NCBI GenBank assembly: GCA_011174825.1
Contig: DUEZ01000070.1
Span: forward strand, 1 to 64,000
Direction: 5' to 3'
Source of the DNA: Anaerolineae bacterium
GTDB taxonomy: Bacteria; Chloroflexota; Anaerolineae; Anaerolineales; E44-bin32
DNA length: 64,000 nt
The notes under the pieces are model-generated. The model was given only the letters and a program-made list of their open reading frames with translations. It was not told where the DNA came from and searched no databases. Each line of letters begins with the position of its first letter. Positions within the stretch are counted from its first letter, which is position 1. The translations under genes and the position numbers were made by a program. Positions 26,820 through 36,328 of the stretch are shown here, piece by piece.

Positions 26820-27962
26820 ATGACGAATAAAACGGCTACTGAAAGAATAAGCAGAAGAGGGTTTCTCAAAGAGTTCTCTTTACTCTTTCCGTCAATGCTT
26901 CTTTTCAACAAGAAGAAGGGTGAATCACGAGAACCAAATGTATTAGGGGTACACATCCCTTTTCAGAAGATACCAGAAAAACAAATCATCGAACCATTTA
27001 AACGTCTAATCATGAGTTGTGGGGCAAATACTGTCGTTGTGGATATCAAGAATGAATTTGGATTAACACACATCCCATTCAGTCACCAATATAAACCTTG
27101 GTATATATCCGAGCAGGAGAGCCCAGATCTCTTATCGAAATTCTTGAATTGGGCAGATGTTAATGGAATACGTGTGATAGGAAGATTGTGTTTAATGCCG
27201 GATCAGAAATTATTATTGGCATATCCAAGGTTCGCATTTAAGAAAAAGGATGGAACCCTCTGGTTGGGAGCGCAAGGACCCTGGGTGAATCCTTTTAGAC
27301 TCGAGGCAGCATATTATAACGCTGCGATTGCTGAAGCGGCTGTAAGCTTTGGGATCAAAGAAATCAATATAGACTATTTTCGGTTTCCAAGTGGAGAAGA
27401 TGAAGTTGAGCAGATTCAGCATACGAGGCCAAGCAATTTTGTGACTCGAACAAGTGCCTTAAGAGATTATTTGGAAATCATCTATGCGTCAGTTAAAAAG
27501 ATGGGCGGCGATTTATCCGTAGATTTTTTTGGAGGAACTGCGTGGCTTGAATACGGAGATATGGGAATAGGACAACACATTGAAACCCAAGCACCATTTC
27601 TCGATGGTTTATACCCCATGGCTTATCCGGGTTTAAGTGCTACGAAATGGCCAGGTATACCCGAATCATGTCGAGTGGGAACAGACTGTCCCTATGAATA
27701 CGTATACTTGATTACGAAACTTACGCGAGAGAGGTTGAAGAGTGTAAATCCATCTGCATCGGTGAAGACATGGTTTCAAGCTTACCCCGACTATAGATTT
27801 GGTAGACCAATGACGTTAAGAGAGTTTGAATTACAACAGCTTGCAGCATTTGACGCTGGTGCATCTGGGGTATTGGCCTGGGACACCTCTCTTGTTTATC
27901 ACCAATATCTGTACAGAAAAATTAGTATTATTCAAAGATTTACACCGTTTAACTCAGAGTAA
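26820..27962 (+). CDS. Putative glycoside hydrolase (DUF4015-like TIM barrel) with Tat signal
   Basis: About 380 aa. SRRGFLK near the N-terminus is a twin-arginine motif followed by a short hydrophobic stretch, predicting export by Tat. The mature protein looks like a TIM barrel of the DUF4015/GHL type: VLGVHIPFQKIPEK, ANTVVVDIKNEFG, EINIDYFRFPSG (with an Asp in the strand-4 position), LSVDFFGGTAW and LDGLYPMAYPG. An upstream TTG (26802) is possible, but ATG at 26820 is better. Codon use and the AT-rich base composition differ from the neighbours, suggesting transfer. The substrate is unknown. Confidence 0.6.
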   Translation: MTNKTATERISRRGFLKEFSLLFPSMLLFNKKKGESREPNVLGVHIPFQKIPEKQIIEPFKRLIMSCGANTVVVDIKNEFGLTHIPFSHQYKPWYISEQESPDLLSKFLNWADVNGIRVIGRLCLMPDQKLLLAYPRFAFKKKDGTLWLGAQGPWVNPFRLEAAYYNAAIAEAAVSFGIKEINIDYFRFPSGEDEVEQIQHTRPSNFVTRTSALRDYLEIIYASVKKMGGDLSVDFFGGTAWLEYGDMGIGQHIETQAPFLDGLYPMAYPGLSATKWPGIPESCRVGTDCPYEYVYLITKLTRERLKSVNPSASVKTWFQAYPDYRFGRPMTLREFELQQLAAFDAGASGVLAWDTSLVYHQYLYRKISIIQRFTPFNSE

Positions 27963-28161
27963 GACCTCCTTCCCTTCACAGCAGCTGAGGCCCCGCTTCT
28001 CATCTTCCCTTTTTTAGCTTGGAACAAAAGAGGAATGCATCGGTTCTAAGGTTGTTAATTCTCGTGAACCTTTCAGCAGAAGTTCAGCCCAATCATTCTG
28101 ATCCTTTTGTAAGGATTCGGTTCATTACCTGAATGCTTTCAAGCCCATATGACTTTACCTA

Positions 28162-28190
28162 TTGACTTTAGGAAGAATATAATTTATAAT
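28162..28190 (+). promoter_or_regulatory. Sigma-70-type promoter of the doxX-like gene
   Basis: TTGACT (28162-28167) and TATAAT (28185-28190) are separated by exactly 17 bases. Transcription would start near 28197, at the edge of the palindrome at 28198-28220. Confidence 0.7.
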
Positions 28191-28197
28191 AATGTAT

Positions 28198-28220
28198 AAT
28201 AGGATAAAATTTATCTTATT
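28198..28220 (+). promoter_or_regulatory. 23-bp palindromic operator candidate
   Basis: AATAGGATAAA and TTTATCTTATT (one mismatch) flank a central A at 28209. Its place at the predicted start of transcription fits a repressor site. No regulator gene is adjacent. Confidence 0.55.
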
Positions 28221-28261
28221 AGTCAATATATTGTCATCAGTAGAAAGGGATAGTTGGAGGG

Positions 28262-28873
28262 ATGTCAAACATGTCTGACATAGTCACACGAAAAGGGAAA
28301 ATTATCCAAGATCCACCAATTGCGCGCTGGTTGTTCAGCAACGTACGCGCAGCTTGGTTATGGTTGCCTCTACGCATTTGGCTTGGTTATCGTTGGATCG
28401 ATGCTTCATTACACAAAATTAATAATCCTGCCTGGGTCAGCACGGGTGAGGCGCTCAAAGGCTTCTGGATGAATGCCGTCTCGATCCCCGAAGGGGGACG
28501 CCCACCAATCGCTTTTGATTGGTATCGCGATTTCATCCAAATGCTTCTTGACGCAGGATCGTATACCTGGTTTGGTAAGCTCATCGCCTATGGGGAGATG
28601 CTGGTTGGGGTGGCCTTGATCCTTGGTGTCTTCACAGGCATCGCGGCATTCTTCGGCGCCTTTCTGAACTGGAACTTCATGATGGCTGGATCGGCGAGCA
28701 CCAATCCTTTGATGTTCCTGTTTTCTTTTGGACTTATCTTGGCCTGGAAGGTGGCCGGGCAGGTTGGTCTGGATCGTGTTCTGCTGGCCTGGTTCGGAGT
28801 ACCATGGCAATGGGAGTTGCCTTTAAGCGAATCGGACATAAAAGAGCGTGAGCTGGCGGGCGCTTCTGATTAG
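28262..28873 (+). CDS. DoxX/TQO-like membrane protein
   Basis: 203 aa with four membrane helices in about residues 34-185. The pattern LPLRIWLGYRWIDASLHKINNPAWV (28-52) and GKLIAYGEMLVGVALILGVFTG (105-126) matches the DoxD/DoxX family, which includes the small subunit of thiosulfate:quinone oxidoreductase. The DoxA partner is not seen, so thiosulfate oxidation is only a possibility. A GGAGGG site sits 2 bases before this ATG; Met4 is a possible start with better spacing. Promoter, operator and terminator delimit a single-gene unit. Confidence 0.75.
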   Translation: MSNMSDIVTRKGKIIQDPPIARWLFSNVRAAWLWLPLRIWLGYRWIDASLHKINNPAWVSTGEALKGFWMNAVSIPEGGRPPIAFDWYRDFIQMLLDAGSYTWFGKLIAYGEMLVGVALILGVFTGIAAFFGAFLNWNFMMAGSASTNPLMFLFSFGLILAWKVAGQVGLDRVLLAWFGVPWQWELPLSESDIKERELAGASD

Positions 28874-28896
28874 ATGATTGTCCACCCTCATACTCC

Positions 28897-28930
28897 GAAA
28901 AGGGCGACGCAGCAATGAGCCGCCTTTTTT
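28897..28930 (+). terminator. Terminator of the doxX-like gene
   Basis: AAAAGG(g)CG pairs with CGCCTTTT with a one-base bulge, ending in six T residues. Confidence 0.6.
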
Positions 28931-29125
28931 CATTCCGGGTCTCGATCTACAGACTTGTTTTCTCTAAGGAGAAGTGGCTGGACTCTCATCAACGGGCTGT
29001 GTAAAGGGTTATGATGACATCTGTGATTGTGTCGATTATTGTAGCGGGAAATCTCGACAAGATGAAAGAGCAAGACAAGCACCTTGGGTAGTAGAGGGAA
29101 GCCGGATTGATCGTTATCTGAAAAG

Positions 29126-29149
29126 AAAGCGCCCGCGAGGGTGCTTTTT
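29126..29149 (+). terminator. Terminator-like hairpin of the tRNA-Met terminator type
   Basis: AAAGCGCCC (29126-29134) and GGGTGCTTT (29139-29147) pair around GCGA, with further T. It resembles the hairpins at 23513 and 25771, but no tRNA sequence lies beside it. The gap 28874-29239 holds no gene. Confidence 0.55.
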
Positions 29150-29239
29150 CCTACTTAAATATATGGCATGAATTATCTAATGCAATCACTTTCTCCGCGG
29201 ATAAGACCACAATCTTTGAAAAATTTGTGCACTGATTGG

Positions 29240-29992
29240 TCACCAAGGAAATCGCTTGCGCAGCTCCCGAGCGCGTGCACGGCTGAGATCAAGCTCGACG
29301 CCGGTATTCAAGCGCAGCTTATAACTACTTTTGAACCAAGGAATGATCTCTTGAATTTGATCCAGGTTTACGATCACAGAGCGGTGGGCGCGGAAAAAGT
29401 GTTCAGGATCGAGGCGAACTTCCAAATTGTCCAATGTGCTTCTCGTGGCATACGCTGCCTCTCCCGTGTGTGCCATCAACACGCCTTGCTCGATGCCGAT
29501 CCAATCGATCTCGCTGACATCGAGTAGCCGGATCTTCTCACGATCCTGTACCGCCAAACGGGTCAAGTAACGCCCTTGCTCAACCAGGCTCTCGAAGAGG
29601 GAACCCGATCTCTGGGCAAGGGCTCCCTTCGAAAAGGTCGTAGTTCTCGCCCGGTGGACAGCGGCTTCTAAGCGATCTTGGCTGTAAGGTTTCAGCAGGT
29701 AATCTAATGCGCTCACCTCAAAGGCGCGCAAGGCATATGCATCATACGCGGTGACGAAGATGATAGGAGGTGGTTTTTGCAACGCATCTAGGACCCCAAA
29801 ACCATCCAGACCTGGCATCTGAATGTCGAGCAGCGCAAGATCCGGTTGGAGGCGTTCGATCTGCTCAATGGCCTGTAAACCGTCCTCGGCTTCACCGATC
29901 ACCTCGATGCCTTCGATTTTGGAAAGCATGCGCCGGAGTCGTTCCCTGGCGGGGGCCTCGTCATCGACAATTACGACCTTGGTCGAGTTCAT
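29240..29992 (-). CDS. LytTR-family response regulator
   Basis: A 250-aa transcription factor. The receiver domain (1-118) has Asp10-Asp11, phospho-acceptor Asp56 in ALLDIQMP, Thr in FVTAYD and Lys in LLKPY. A LytTR DNA-binding domain (about 145-250) has YLTRLAVQDREKIRLLDVSEIDWIGI and FFRAHRSVIVNLDQI. It is the last gene of a minus-strand operon behind the LytS-like kinase that should phosphorylate it. The likely targets, by position, are the ABC-2 exporter genes upstream in the same operon. Confidence 0.93.
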   Translation of the reverse strand: MNSTKVVIVDDEAPARERLRRMLSKIEGIEVIGEAEDGLQAIEQIERLQPDLALLDIQMPGLDGFGVLDALQKPPPIIFVTAYDAYALRAFEVSALDYLLKPYSQDRLEAAVHRARTTTFSKGALAQRSGSLFESLVEQGRYLTRLAVQDREKIRLLDVSEIDWIGIEQGVLMAHTGEAAYATRSTLDNLEVRLDPEHFFRAHRSVIVNLDQIQEIIPWFKSSYKLRLNTGVELDLSRARARELRKRFPW

Positions 29993-30048
29993 TCCTGGTG
30001 CACCTCTGCTTTACACATTCTGAATAAGATGAGTCCACTACAATGTGA

Positions 30049-31149
30049 TTAATGCTCCACCTCAACACCTACAACACCTTCTTCGGAACCATCACCCTCT
30101 ATCCAAGGGATGTGAATTGTAAAGACCGTCCCACGGGGGACGTTGTCCTCAATTTGCAAACCATAACCTTCGCCGAAGATGTTTTTTAAGCGCGCATCTA
30201 CGTTGCGCAGTCCCACCCCCTTGGAATCCTCTAAGTTGAAAGCAACCGGTATGCCTGGACCATGGTCGGCGATTTGGATCAAGATGACATTATCCTCTCT
30301 ATACAACCGTAACATCAGGTCGATGCGACCTCTTTCGTCCTGCCCGTGTTGGATCGCATTCTCGACGAGCGGTTGAAGGATGAGACTGGGGACGAGGATG
30401 TCCAAACTCGGCAGCCCGATATGGCGCGTGATCTTAAGTCGGTCTCCGAAACGAACACGCTCAATCTCCAGGTAATCGTCGACAAATGCCAGTTCATCCG
30501 CTAAAGACACCTGTCCATGCTCGCTGGCAACAAGCACGTAGCGAAACATCTCTGCCAAGCGTTCGATGGTGTCCTCTGCGTGAGAAGGGTCGCTGTGAGT
30601 AAGCTCGGCGATACTGTTCAAAGTGTTGAAAAGAAAATGGGGGTTGATCTGTGCCTTGAGTGCCTTGAGTTCCGCTTGCGCTTTCAGCGTCCTGAGTTGT
30701 TCTTCCAACATCTCTTTGGCTTTGAGATCACGGTAGAACTCCGAAGCGTAACGAATGGAACGTATGATCAGGACCAAGCCGAATAAGAGGGCAACCGATG
30801 TCCAGATCGACATGCCGTTCGTTGAAATCCCAAACAATCGACCACAGAGCCAGAATGCAAAAAGCCCTCCAATGATCGTCTCGCCAACCGCGAACGCGAT
30901 CTCAAGGATGAGTCTGTGGTCACGATTGAGATGCAGCAATCGAGGATGTAGAAATCTGTAATCCAGGGTGAAGATGATCATGAGGGTGAGGCTGATGGTT
31001 CCGCTGATACCAAAGGAGACGGGATAATTGCCCATCTGTTTGCCAAAGAATAAGCCAAAGAGGGTCGTCATCAATAGGATGAATAAGACATAGCGGAGAG
31101 CACCCTTCCGGCTCCATCCCTGTCGAACCTCGGTCATTATCGCCCTCAT
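30049..31149 (-). CDS. LytS-like sensor histidine kinase (His_kinase family)
   Basis: 366 aa. About four membrane helices (residues 15-135) without an obvious extracellular sensor domain are followed by a coiled coil. The catalytic part has QINPHFLFNTLNSI with the phospho-acceptor His, and an HATPase_c domain with LVENAIQHG, DHGPGIP and GVGLRNVDARL. The open frame extends to 31248, but the ATG at 31149 has AGAGGTG about 6 bases upstream and avoids overlap with the permease gene. Its partner is the LytTR regulator 56 bases downstream. Short-loop kinases next to ABC exporters often sense the transporter's substrate or its flux. Confidence 0.9.
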   Translation of the reverse strand: MRAIMTEVRQGWSRKGALRYVLFILLMTTLFGLFFGKQMGNYPVSFGISGTISLTLMIIFTLDYRFLHPRLLHLNRDHRLILEIAFAVGETIIGGLFAFWLCGRLFGISTNGMSIWTSVALLFGLVLIIRSIRYASEFYRDLKAKEMLEEQLRTLKAQAELKALKAQINPHFLFNTLNSIAELTHSDPSHAEDTIERLAEMFRYVLVASEHGQVSLADELAFVDDYLEIERVRFGDRLKITRHIGLPSLDILVPSLILQPLVENAIQHGQDERGRIDLMLRLYREDNVILIQIADHGPGIPVAFNLEDSKGVGLRNVDARLKNIFGEGYGLQIEDNVPRGTVFTIHIPWIEGDGSEEGVVGVEVEH

Positions 31150-31238
31150 ATTCACCTCTATGATAGTGCCTTTCGCCTCACACACAAAGTGTTGCGCGTA
31201 CCATCTGTCCGATGATCCACGCGCGTGGTTCCTACATA

Positions 31239-32051
31239 TCACGTCCAACGGAAGGTTCGAAGCGCGACGACCCAGCTACCCACCATCCACAGAAGGAGCA
31301 GGCATAAGTTGGCGGTGTTGGTCATCAGACTTGCTCCTTCAACCATCACACTCCGGAAAGGGCTGACGAAATAAGTCAATGGCAGACAGCGGGCGATGAT
31401 GCGCAGCACATTTGGAAGGACTTCGAGGGGGACAAAGGCACCACTGAGAAGCAACATCGGGATATAGATCGCGTGGACCGCCACGATCGCAGCATCGTGT
31501 GACTTGGTGAAGTTACCCAGGCAATATCCTAGTCCAGCGACCGTCAGCGTGCCGACGAGAAGCAGGAAACCGAGATCCCACCAATTTCCCTTCAAACTAA
31601 ATTCAGAAGATACAAGCCCCACCGCGAAGATCAGGGCCACTTCAATTACAACAAGCACGAACGCGTTGAGCGCTTTTGCCAGTAGGTAGACCCAGGCCCT
31701 TATGGGCGTACCTCCAAGCTGCTTAGTCAGACCGCTGGAACGCTCCCGGACTACTTTTGGGACCAATCCCTCGAACCCGGCTGCGATGATGCAGTAAACG
31801 ATCATCCCCAACATCATGAAGGTGATTGGAGAGTACCTCATCAGGAAGTCCGAATCGCCTCCAAGCCCGCGGAATAATTGGCCGTAGATGTCGCCCAACA
31901 TGCCTTCTCGACTCAGGTAGACGAAGAGAGCCATCCCCAACATCGGAACGAAAAAGGTGAGGAAAACAGCTTCCCCGCTGCGCAGAAATAACCGCGCTTC
32001 GTTGATGACTTGCTGCTGGATGCAGCGAATGGTGTGTATCGACTTATACAT
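31239..32051 (-). CDS. ABC-2 type exporter permease (second)
   Basis: 270 aa with six membrane helices in the ABC-2 pattern: one near residues 30-50, an intracellular loop, then five from about 75 to 265. The typical LSGAFVPLEVLPNVLRIIARCLPLTYFVSPFRSV segment lies near 195-230. It begins 3 bases after the stop of the first permease and probably pairs with it as a heterodimer with the ATPase. The substrate (drug, lipid or peptide) cannot be told from sequence. Confidence 0.9.
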   Translation of the reverse strand: MYKSIHTIRCIQQQVINEARLFLRSGEAVFLTFFVPMLGMALFVYLSREGMLGDIYGQLFRGLGGDSDFLMRYSPITFMMLGMIVYCIIAAGFEGLVPKVVRERSSGLTKQLGGTPIRAWVYLLAKALNAFVLVVIEVALIFAVGLVSSEFSLKGNWWDLGFLLLVGTLTVAGLGYCLGNFTKSHDAAIVAVHAIYIPMLLLSGAFVPLEVLPNVLRIIARCLPLTYFVSPFRSVMVEGASLMTNTANLCLLLLWMVGSWVVALRTFRWT

Positions 32052-32054
32052 GGT

Positions 32055-32792
32055 TTACTCCCAACGAAAGGTCTTTATGGCGATCATCCCGGCACCTACT
32101 AAGCATACTAAAAGGACGATCCATTCCTTGGTGTAGGACCAGGGAGAATCACCAAATAACATGACGCCCCGCAGCAAACTTACGAGATAGGTCAGCGGCA
32201 GCACACTCGCCAATTCTCGCAGGACCGGCGGCATAGCAGCGAGTGGAAAGAGGGTGCCACATAAGAATTGCATGGGGAATGAGAGCGCGCGCGCCGCTGC
32301 GCTTGCCACGTTGGTGTTTCTGCTGATGCCGCTTAGGGCGATACCCATGGTTGCGAATACAAACGCCCCGACGAGTAGGATGATAAAACCCCAGAGTAGA
32401 TTGCCCGAGATCTGCGCATGGAAAAGAAGCACATTAAGGGCGATCATGATGCTGGTCTGTAGAAGAATTATGAGTGTGGCGGTTACGACCTTGGCGCCTA
32501 AGAGTGTGGCTGTTCGAAGCGGGGTGGCCCCGATCCGCTTGAGAACCCCCTCTTCGCGCTGCTGCGCCAACGCGACCCCAAGGTTTTCGAACGCTGCGCT
32601 CGAAATCACCATTCCAATCCCACCTGCGATCAGAAAACTGCTATATGAAATCCCCTCTACTTGCCCTCCCTGATTTAGGTAACCAAAGAAGAGCACGGTG
32701 AGGACAGGGAACACGATCACAAAAGTGACCACGGCTCGATCTCGTAGGAACAAGGTCAGTTCTGTGCTAACCTGATGGCGAAATGCCTTCAT
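32055..32792 (-). CDS. ABC-2 type exporter permease (first)
   Basis: 245 aa, six membrane helices, DrrB-like. CGTLFPLAAMPPVLRELASVLPLTYLVSLLRGV (about 178-210) is the family hallmark. It overlaps the ATPase gene stop by 4 bases (ATGA), so the two are co-translated. It is a diverged paralog of the second permease. Confidence 0.9.
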   Translation of the reverse strand: MKAFRHQVSTELTLFLRDRAVVTFVIVFPVLTVLFFGYLNQGGQVEGISYSSFLIAGGIGMVISSAAFENLGVALAQQREEGVLKRIGATPLRTATLLGAKVVTATLIILLQTSIMIALNVLLFHAQISGNLLWGFIILLVGAFVFATMGIALSGISRNTNVASAAARALSFPMQFLCGTLFPLAAMPPVLRELASVLPLTYLVSLLRGVMLFGDSPWSYTKEWIVLLVCLVGAGMIAIKTFRWE

Positions 32793-33706
32793 GCTCGAAT
32801 CCTCCTACCGGTTAGTTGAATAAATACATCCTCAAGCGAGGCTCCCTCTACGTGCAATCCTCGGAGACGAAAGCCGTTTTCCTCCGAGAGCGCGATCAGG
32901 GACTTCAAGGCGGGCTCTGCCTCTTGAGCGAATAGTGTATAAGTGCCGCGTCCATGTTCCACCACGCTCGTTATATGTGGCATGGATCGCAACTTATCCG
33001 TGTCCAGGTTGCCTTCCGTTGTGAATTCGATACGGTTCTCCACGTGAGCGCTTGCCCTCAAACTTTTAGGCGTGTCCAGAGCAATGATGCGCCCGTAGTC
33101 GATGATCGCCACGCGATCACAAAGCCTCTCCGCCTCTTCGATGTAGTGGGTGGTCAGGAAAACCGTTTTCCCCTCTTGTCGACCGCGATTGATCCAGTTC
33201 CAGATAGCTCGTCTGGATTGCGGATCGAGGCCAGCTGTTGGTTCGTCAAGGAAGAGCAGATCTGGGTCGTTAATGAGCGTCAAGATGAAGACCACTCGCT
33301 GGCGTTGACCACCGGACAATTCACGTATGAACGCCCTCTCCTTCGCTTCAAGGCCAATCATCTCCAATAAGGTCTTGGGGTCAACCGCATTGCGATAATA
33401 GCTTGCAAAGAGCCTGAGCAACTCACCTACGCGCAGATCCTGATAGAGCTCCGTTTCTTGCAGCATGACTCCGATTCTCTCTTGGAGTTCATAGCGATCT
33501 GCTTGCGGATCCAGTCCCAGCACCTTCACCTCGCCTTGATCCTGACGATGAAAGCCCTCAAGGATCTCGATGGTTGTTGTTTTCCCAGCACCGTTGGGTC
33601 CTAAGAAGCCGAAGACTTCTCCCTGATGCACTTGAAAACTGATCCCATCCACGGCCTTCACTTCGCTATAGTGTTTCTGTAGGTTTTGCACATGGATCAC
33701 GTTCAT
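32789..33706 (-). CDS. ABC-2 exporter ATP-binding protein
   Basis: 305 aa. Walker A GPNGAGKTTT (35-44), Q-loop VMLQETELYQ, signature LSGGQRQR, Walker B LLFLDEPTAGLDP and H-loop TTHYIEEAE are intact, with a C-terminal domain (about 220-305) as in the DrrA/CcmA group. It is the first gene of the operon ATPase-permease-permease-kinase-regulator (33706 to 29240). GGAAAGAGAA precedes the ATG. Confidence 0.95.
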   Translation of the reverse strand: MNVIHVQNLQKHYSEVKAVDGISFQVHQGEVFGFLGPNGAGKTTTIEILEGFHRQDQGEVKVLGLDPQADRYELQERIGVMLQETELYQDLRVGELLRLFASYYRNAVDPKTLLEMIGLEAKERAFIRELSGGQRQRVVFILTLINDPDLLFLDEPTAGLDPQSRRAIWNWINRGRQEGKTVFLTTHYIEEAERLCDRVAIIDYGRIIALDTPKSLRASAHVENRIEFTTEGNLDTDKLRSMPHITSVVEHGRGTYTLFAQEAEPALKSLIALSEENGFRLRGLHVEGASLEDVFIQLTGRRIRA

Positions 33707-33734
33707 GGTTCTCTTTCCTTTCTATCTATGACTC

Positions 33735-33843
33735 CACTGAAAAAGCTCAACCGCGAGAGCAGGATCGGTATGTGTGCGGATGTGGGTTTCGCCCAGACTC
33801 CTGCATATGCCCCTCCCTGCTCCTCGCAGGCTCTTTTTCAGTG
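33735..33843. repeat. 109-base palindromic element
   Basis: CACTGAAAAAG at 33735 inverts exactly to CTTTTTCAGTG ending at 33843; the next 20 bases on each side (CTCAACCGCGAGAGCAGG / CCTGCTCCTCGCAGGCTC) pair imperfectly. A decayed half copy is at 2651-2684. The following stretch to 34375 has no recognisable gene. Confidence 0.7.
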
Positions 33844-34375
33844 CAGCCATCTATGCATTCCGTCCTGGAACGGACAAAGATCACGAGACTCGACGCTTCG
33901 CATGTGATTTTCCATGCCGGGTTTGTATATAGATGCTGCACTAACGCGTGACTGCTGCTTGGGTGAAGAACGAACGCGTCGACATGTTCCACGTTGAAAG
34001 ACTCACGTCTTCCAAGGTCAGAATGCCACGCGTGTTTCACTTTGTTTTGGGCCATCTTTTCAAACCTCATCTCCTGTAAGATGGTAGCAAATTCATGAGC
34101 GTTCGTCTTGTGTTTTATCCCGAATGGTCGAAATTGGTGGTTAAGCTGTCAAATACGGGGTTTGAAATTGGGGCTTAGAAGGCTTTGGTGGGTACTCCGA
34201 ATGCCTCAATTGGAGATTTAAATGGAAGTCGTGCGTTTATACTCAAAGGATGTTTATACTCGGAGATGATCTCGAGTCCTTGGAGATATTTGGGGCAGGG
34301 ACCGATTCAGTAAATGGATAAAATTGCACCAGGGTTGGTGAATCCATACTTTTCGTCTTGGAAAAAGCACCCAGT

Positions 34376-35545
34376 CTAAAGGTTGTTGTACACAATCTTC
34401 CCTTTGACCATGGTGAGGTAGACATTGATATTCTCGTCGATCACGGCAAGATTGGCATCCTTACCTACGGTTATGCTACCGACTTTGTTCGCAAGCCCCA
34501 TCGCGCGAGCGGGGTTGAGGGTGGCCATCTTAACTGCCTCCGCCAGAGGTACATCCACCTTTTGAACCATGTTTCGGACGCATTGGTTCAACGTCGCGAT
34601 GCTTCCTGCGATTGTGCCATCCTGGAGAGTTGCCTTTCCATCTTTGACCGTAGCATCATGACCGAGCAATGTGTAATGTCCATCCGGAAGACCCGCACCA
34701 GCCATTGCATCGGTAATCAGAACAACGCGGTCAGTCCCCAAGCATTTGACGAGAACCTTCATGGCGCAGGGATGCACGTGAACCAGATCGGCGATGAGCT
34801 CTGCGGTGATTTCATCGGAACTAAGGATGGCACCAATCATGCCTGGGTTACGGTGATGCAGACCTACTTGGGCGTTGAAAGTATGGGTAACATGGGTCCA
34901 ATTGCCCTCGAAAACCTCTCTTCCGACCTCATAGCCAGCGGTGCTGTGAGCGATGGCAAGCACAACACCCGTACGTCGGAACAGGGAGGCCACTTCATCG
35001 GCTCCGGGTAATTCTGGAGCCATGGTCATTTGACGAATCCATCCCTTGCCAGCCTGGAGATAAGCTTCGGCTTCCTCAATGGATGGATCATGAAGCCAAT
35101 CCGGATTCTGGGCACCCTTCTTCTCAACGTTAAGAAATGGTCCTTCAAGGTGAATACCCAACGCTTCTGCACCGGGCAATTCATTATTAAAAAGTTCAAC
35201 ATATTGTTTGATGAGTTCAGTCAGCTGCTTTGCATCGGGCGCAAGGATCGTGGTCAAGAATCCTGTGACGCCGTTTTTCACGACCCATTTGGAATAACCT
35301 TCCAAATCCTCGGACAGCGTGTCCGCAATGCCGAAGGTGATCCCATAACCTCCGTGGACGTGGATGTTGATCAGGCCAGGTATGACAATGCGGTTGCGCA
35401 TGTCCAAGTGTAGGCCATCGACAGCGGGTGCGGATTCCATGGGTCCTACATAGGAGATCTTGCTCGAATCGGATACCACAATTGCGCTTCGTTCCAGGAT
35501 CTCGTTCGGGGTGATGATGGTTGCGTAGTCAAGTAGGGTAGCCAT
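34376..35545 (-). CDS. nagA: N-acetylglucosamine-6-phosphate deacetylase
   Basis: An amidohydrolase-fold enzyme that deacetylates GlcNAc-6-P in amino-sugar recycling. Metal and catalytic pieces are the HVHGG motif (residues 62-66), LEGPFL (133-138), AHSTAGY, HTFNA and LITDAMAGAG with the catalytic Asp. 389 aa is normal. The partner nagB and any PTS or ABC genes are absent nearby, so it stands as a single gene, perhaps for cell-wall sugar salvage. Confidence 0.93.
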   Translation of the reverse strand: MATLLDYATIITPNEILERSAIVVSDSSKISYVGPMESAPAVDGLHLDMRNRIVIPGLINIHVHGGYGITFGIADTLSEDLEGYSKWVVKNGVTGFLTTILAPDAKQLTELIKQYVELFNNELPGAEALGIHLEGPFLNVEKKGAQNPDWLHDPSIEEAEAYLQAGKGWIRQMTMAPELPGADEVASLFRRTGVVLAIAHSTAGYEVGREVFEGNWTHVTHTFNAQVGLHHRNPGMIGAILSSDEITAELIADLVHVHPCAMKVLVKCLGTDRVVLITDAMAGAGLPDGHYTLLGHDATVKDGKATLQDGTIAGSIATLNQCVRNMVQKVDVPLAEAVKMATLNPARAMGLANKVGSITVGKDANLAVIDENINVYLTMVKGKIVYNNL

Positions 35546-35810
35546 AGTTATTATCTCCTTGTGTCAGAATCTACTTCTCTACATTTCGTTTTGCCCGCCC
35601 TCGAAGAGTTACATTGAGGGATGGTTTCGGTTGGTGAGGTGGAAAGGATACGGTAGAGCATCGATGCTCATACGCTCCTTTCCGCCAAGTTTTAGAGGAT
35701 GAGCTAAGTCGATAAGTCTGACTCGTTCTATAAACCTGGTAGACTCTGCTCTCCTTTTGCTATCTTCGGTGTGCGATCTTATGAGGCTGTAGGGGTTGTC
35801 CTTATTTGAT

Positions 35811-36263
35811 TCAGTCATAAGCTGCACGCGTCGCTTCATCCGCCAGAGTGGGCTCGAGAAGGTGCTGCCAGGCAGGATCCTCCCAAGTGCCCAGCCGTGT
35901 ATGCATTTTTAAATATTTCTCCGGAATGGGATGCGTTCCTATGACCACCTTCACGCCGTATCGTTCCTCGAGAAAGGATTTGAACGTCAGAACATAGGGG
36001 CAAGGGGGATAGCCCACGATCATGCCGGTTGCGAGATGGATGACCTGTGCCCCGTTTCTCACCATCTCATCACCGGCGTATTCGATATTTCCACCCGGAC
36101 ATCCATCACAGGTCGTGTAGCCGACCAGTTCGACTTCGGTGTCAGCGTATTGGCTGAAGGCACCTTCGCTGTTCTTCATGGCTCGTAAGCATTTCCCTCC
36201 TGCACAGCGACGATATCGATCGCAAATGATAATACCTATACCGATCGACTTGGAGTTCATCAT
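35811..36263 (-). CDS. CGGC domain protein, putative metal-binding
   Basis: 150 aa. The domain name comes from a conserved Cys-rich motif; here the Cys positions are CDRYRRCAGGKC (14-25), CDGCPGG (52-58) and YPPCPY. This family is proposed to bind metal or sulfur and is common near Fe-S and molybdenum/nickel genes; function is unproven. It is the last gene of the minus-strand metal cluster, 66 bases after the ICMT-like gene. Confidence 0.75.
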   Translation of the reverse strand: MMNSKSIGIGIIICDRYRRCAGGKCLRAMKNSEGAFSQYADTEVELVGYTTCDGCPGGNIEYAGDEMVRNGAQVIHLATGMIVGYPPCPYVLTFKSFLEERYGVKVVIGTHPIPEKYLKMHTRLGTWEDPAWQHLLEPTLADEATRAAYD

Positions 36264-36328
36264 GGCTCCTTTACTCTAATGTGCATAACAGCTTGCATAT
36301 CCTTCCACCACTCTGATACTGAGGGCTT

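Noticed and set aside
29126-29149. Considered as a third copy of the tRNA-Met attachment-type repeat.
   Set aside because: Only the terminator hairpin type is shared; no tRNA bases flank it.
35609-35839. A 76-codon minus frame between nagA and the CGGC gene.
   Set aside because: It overlaps the CGGC gene end, has no domain signal or ribosome site.
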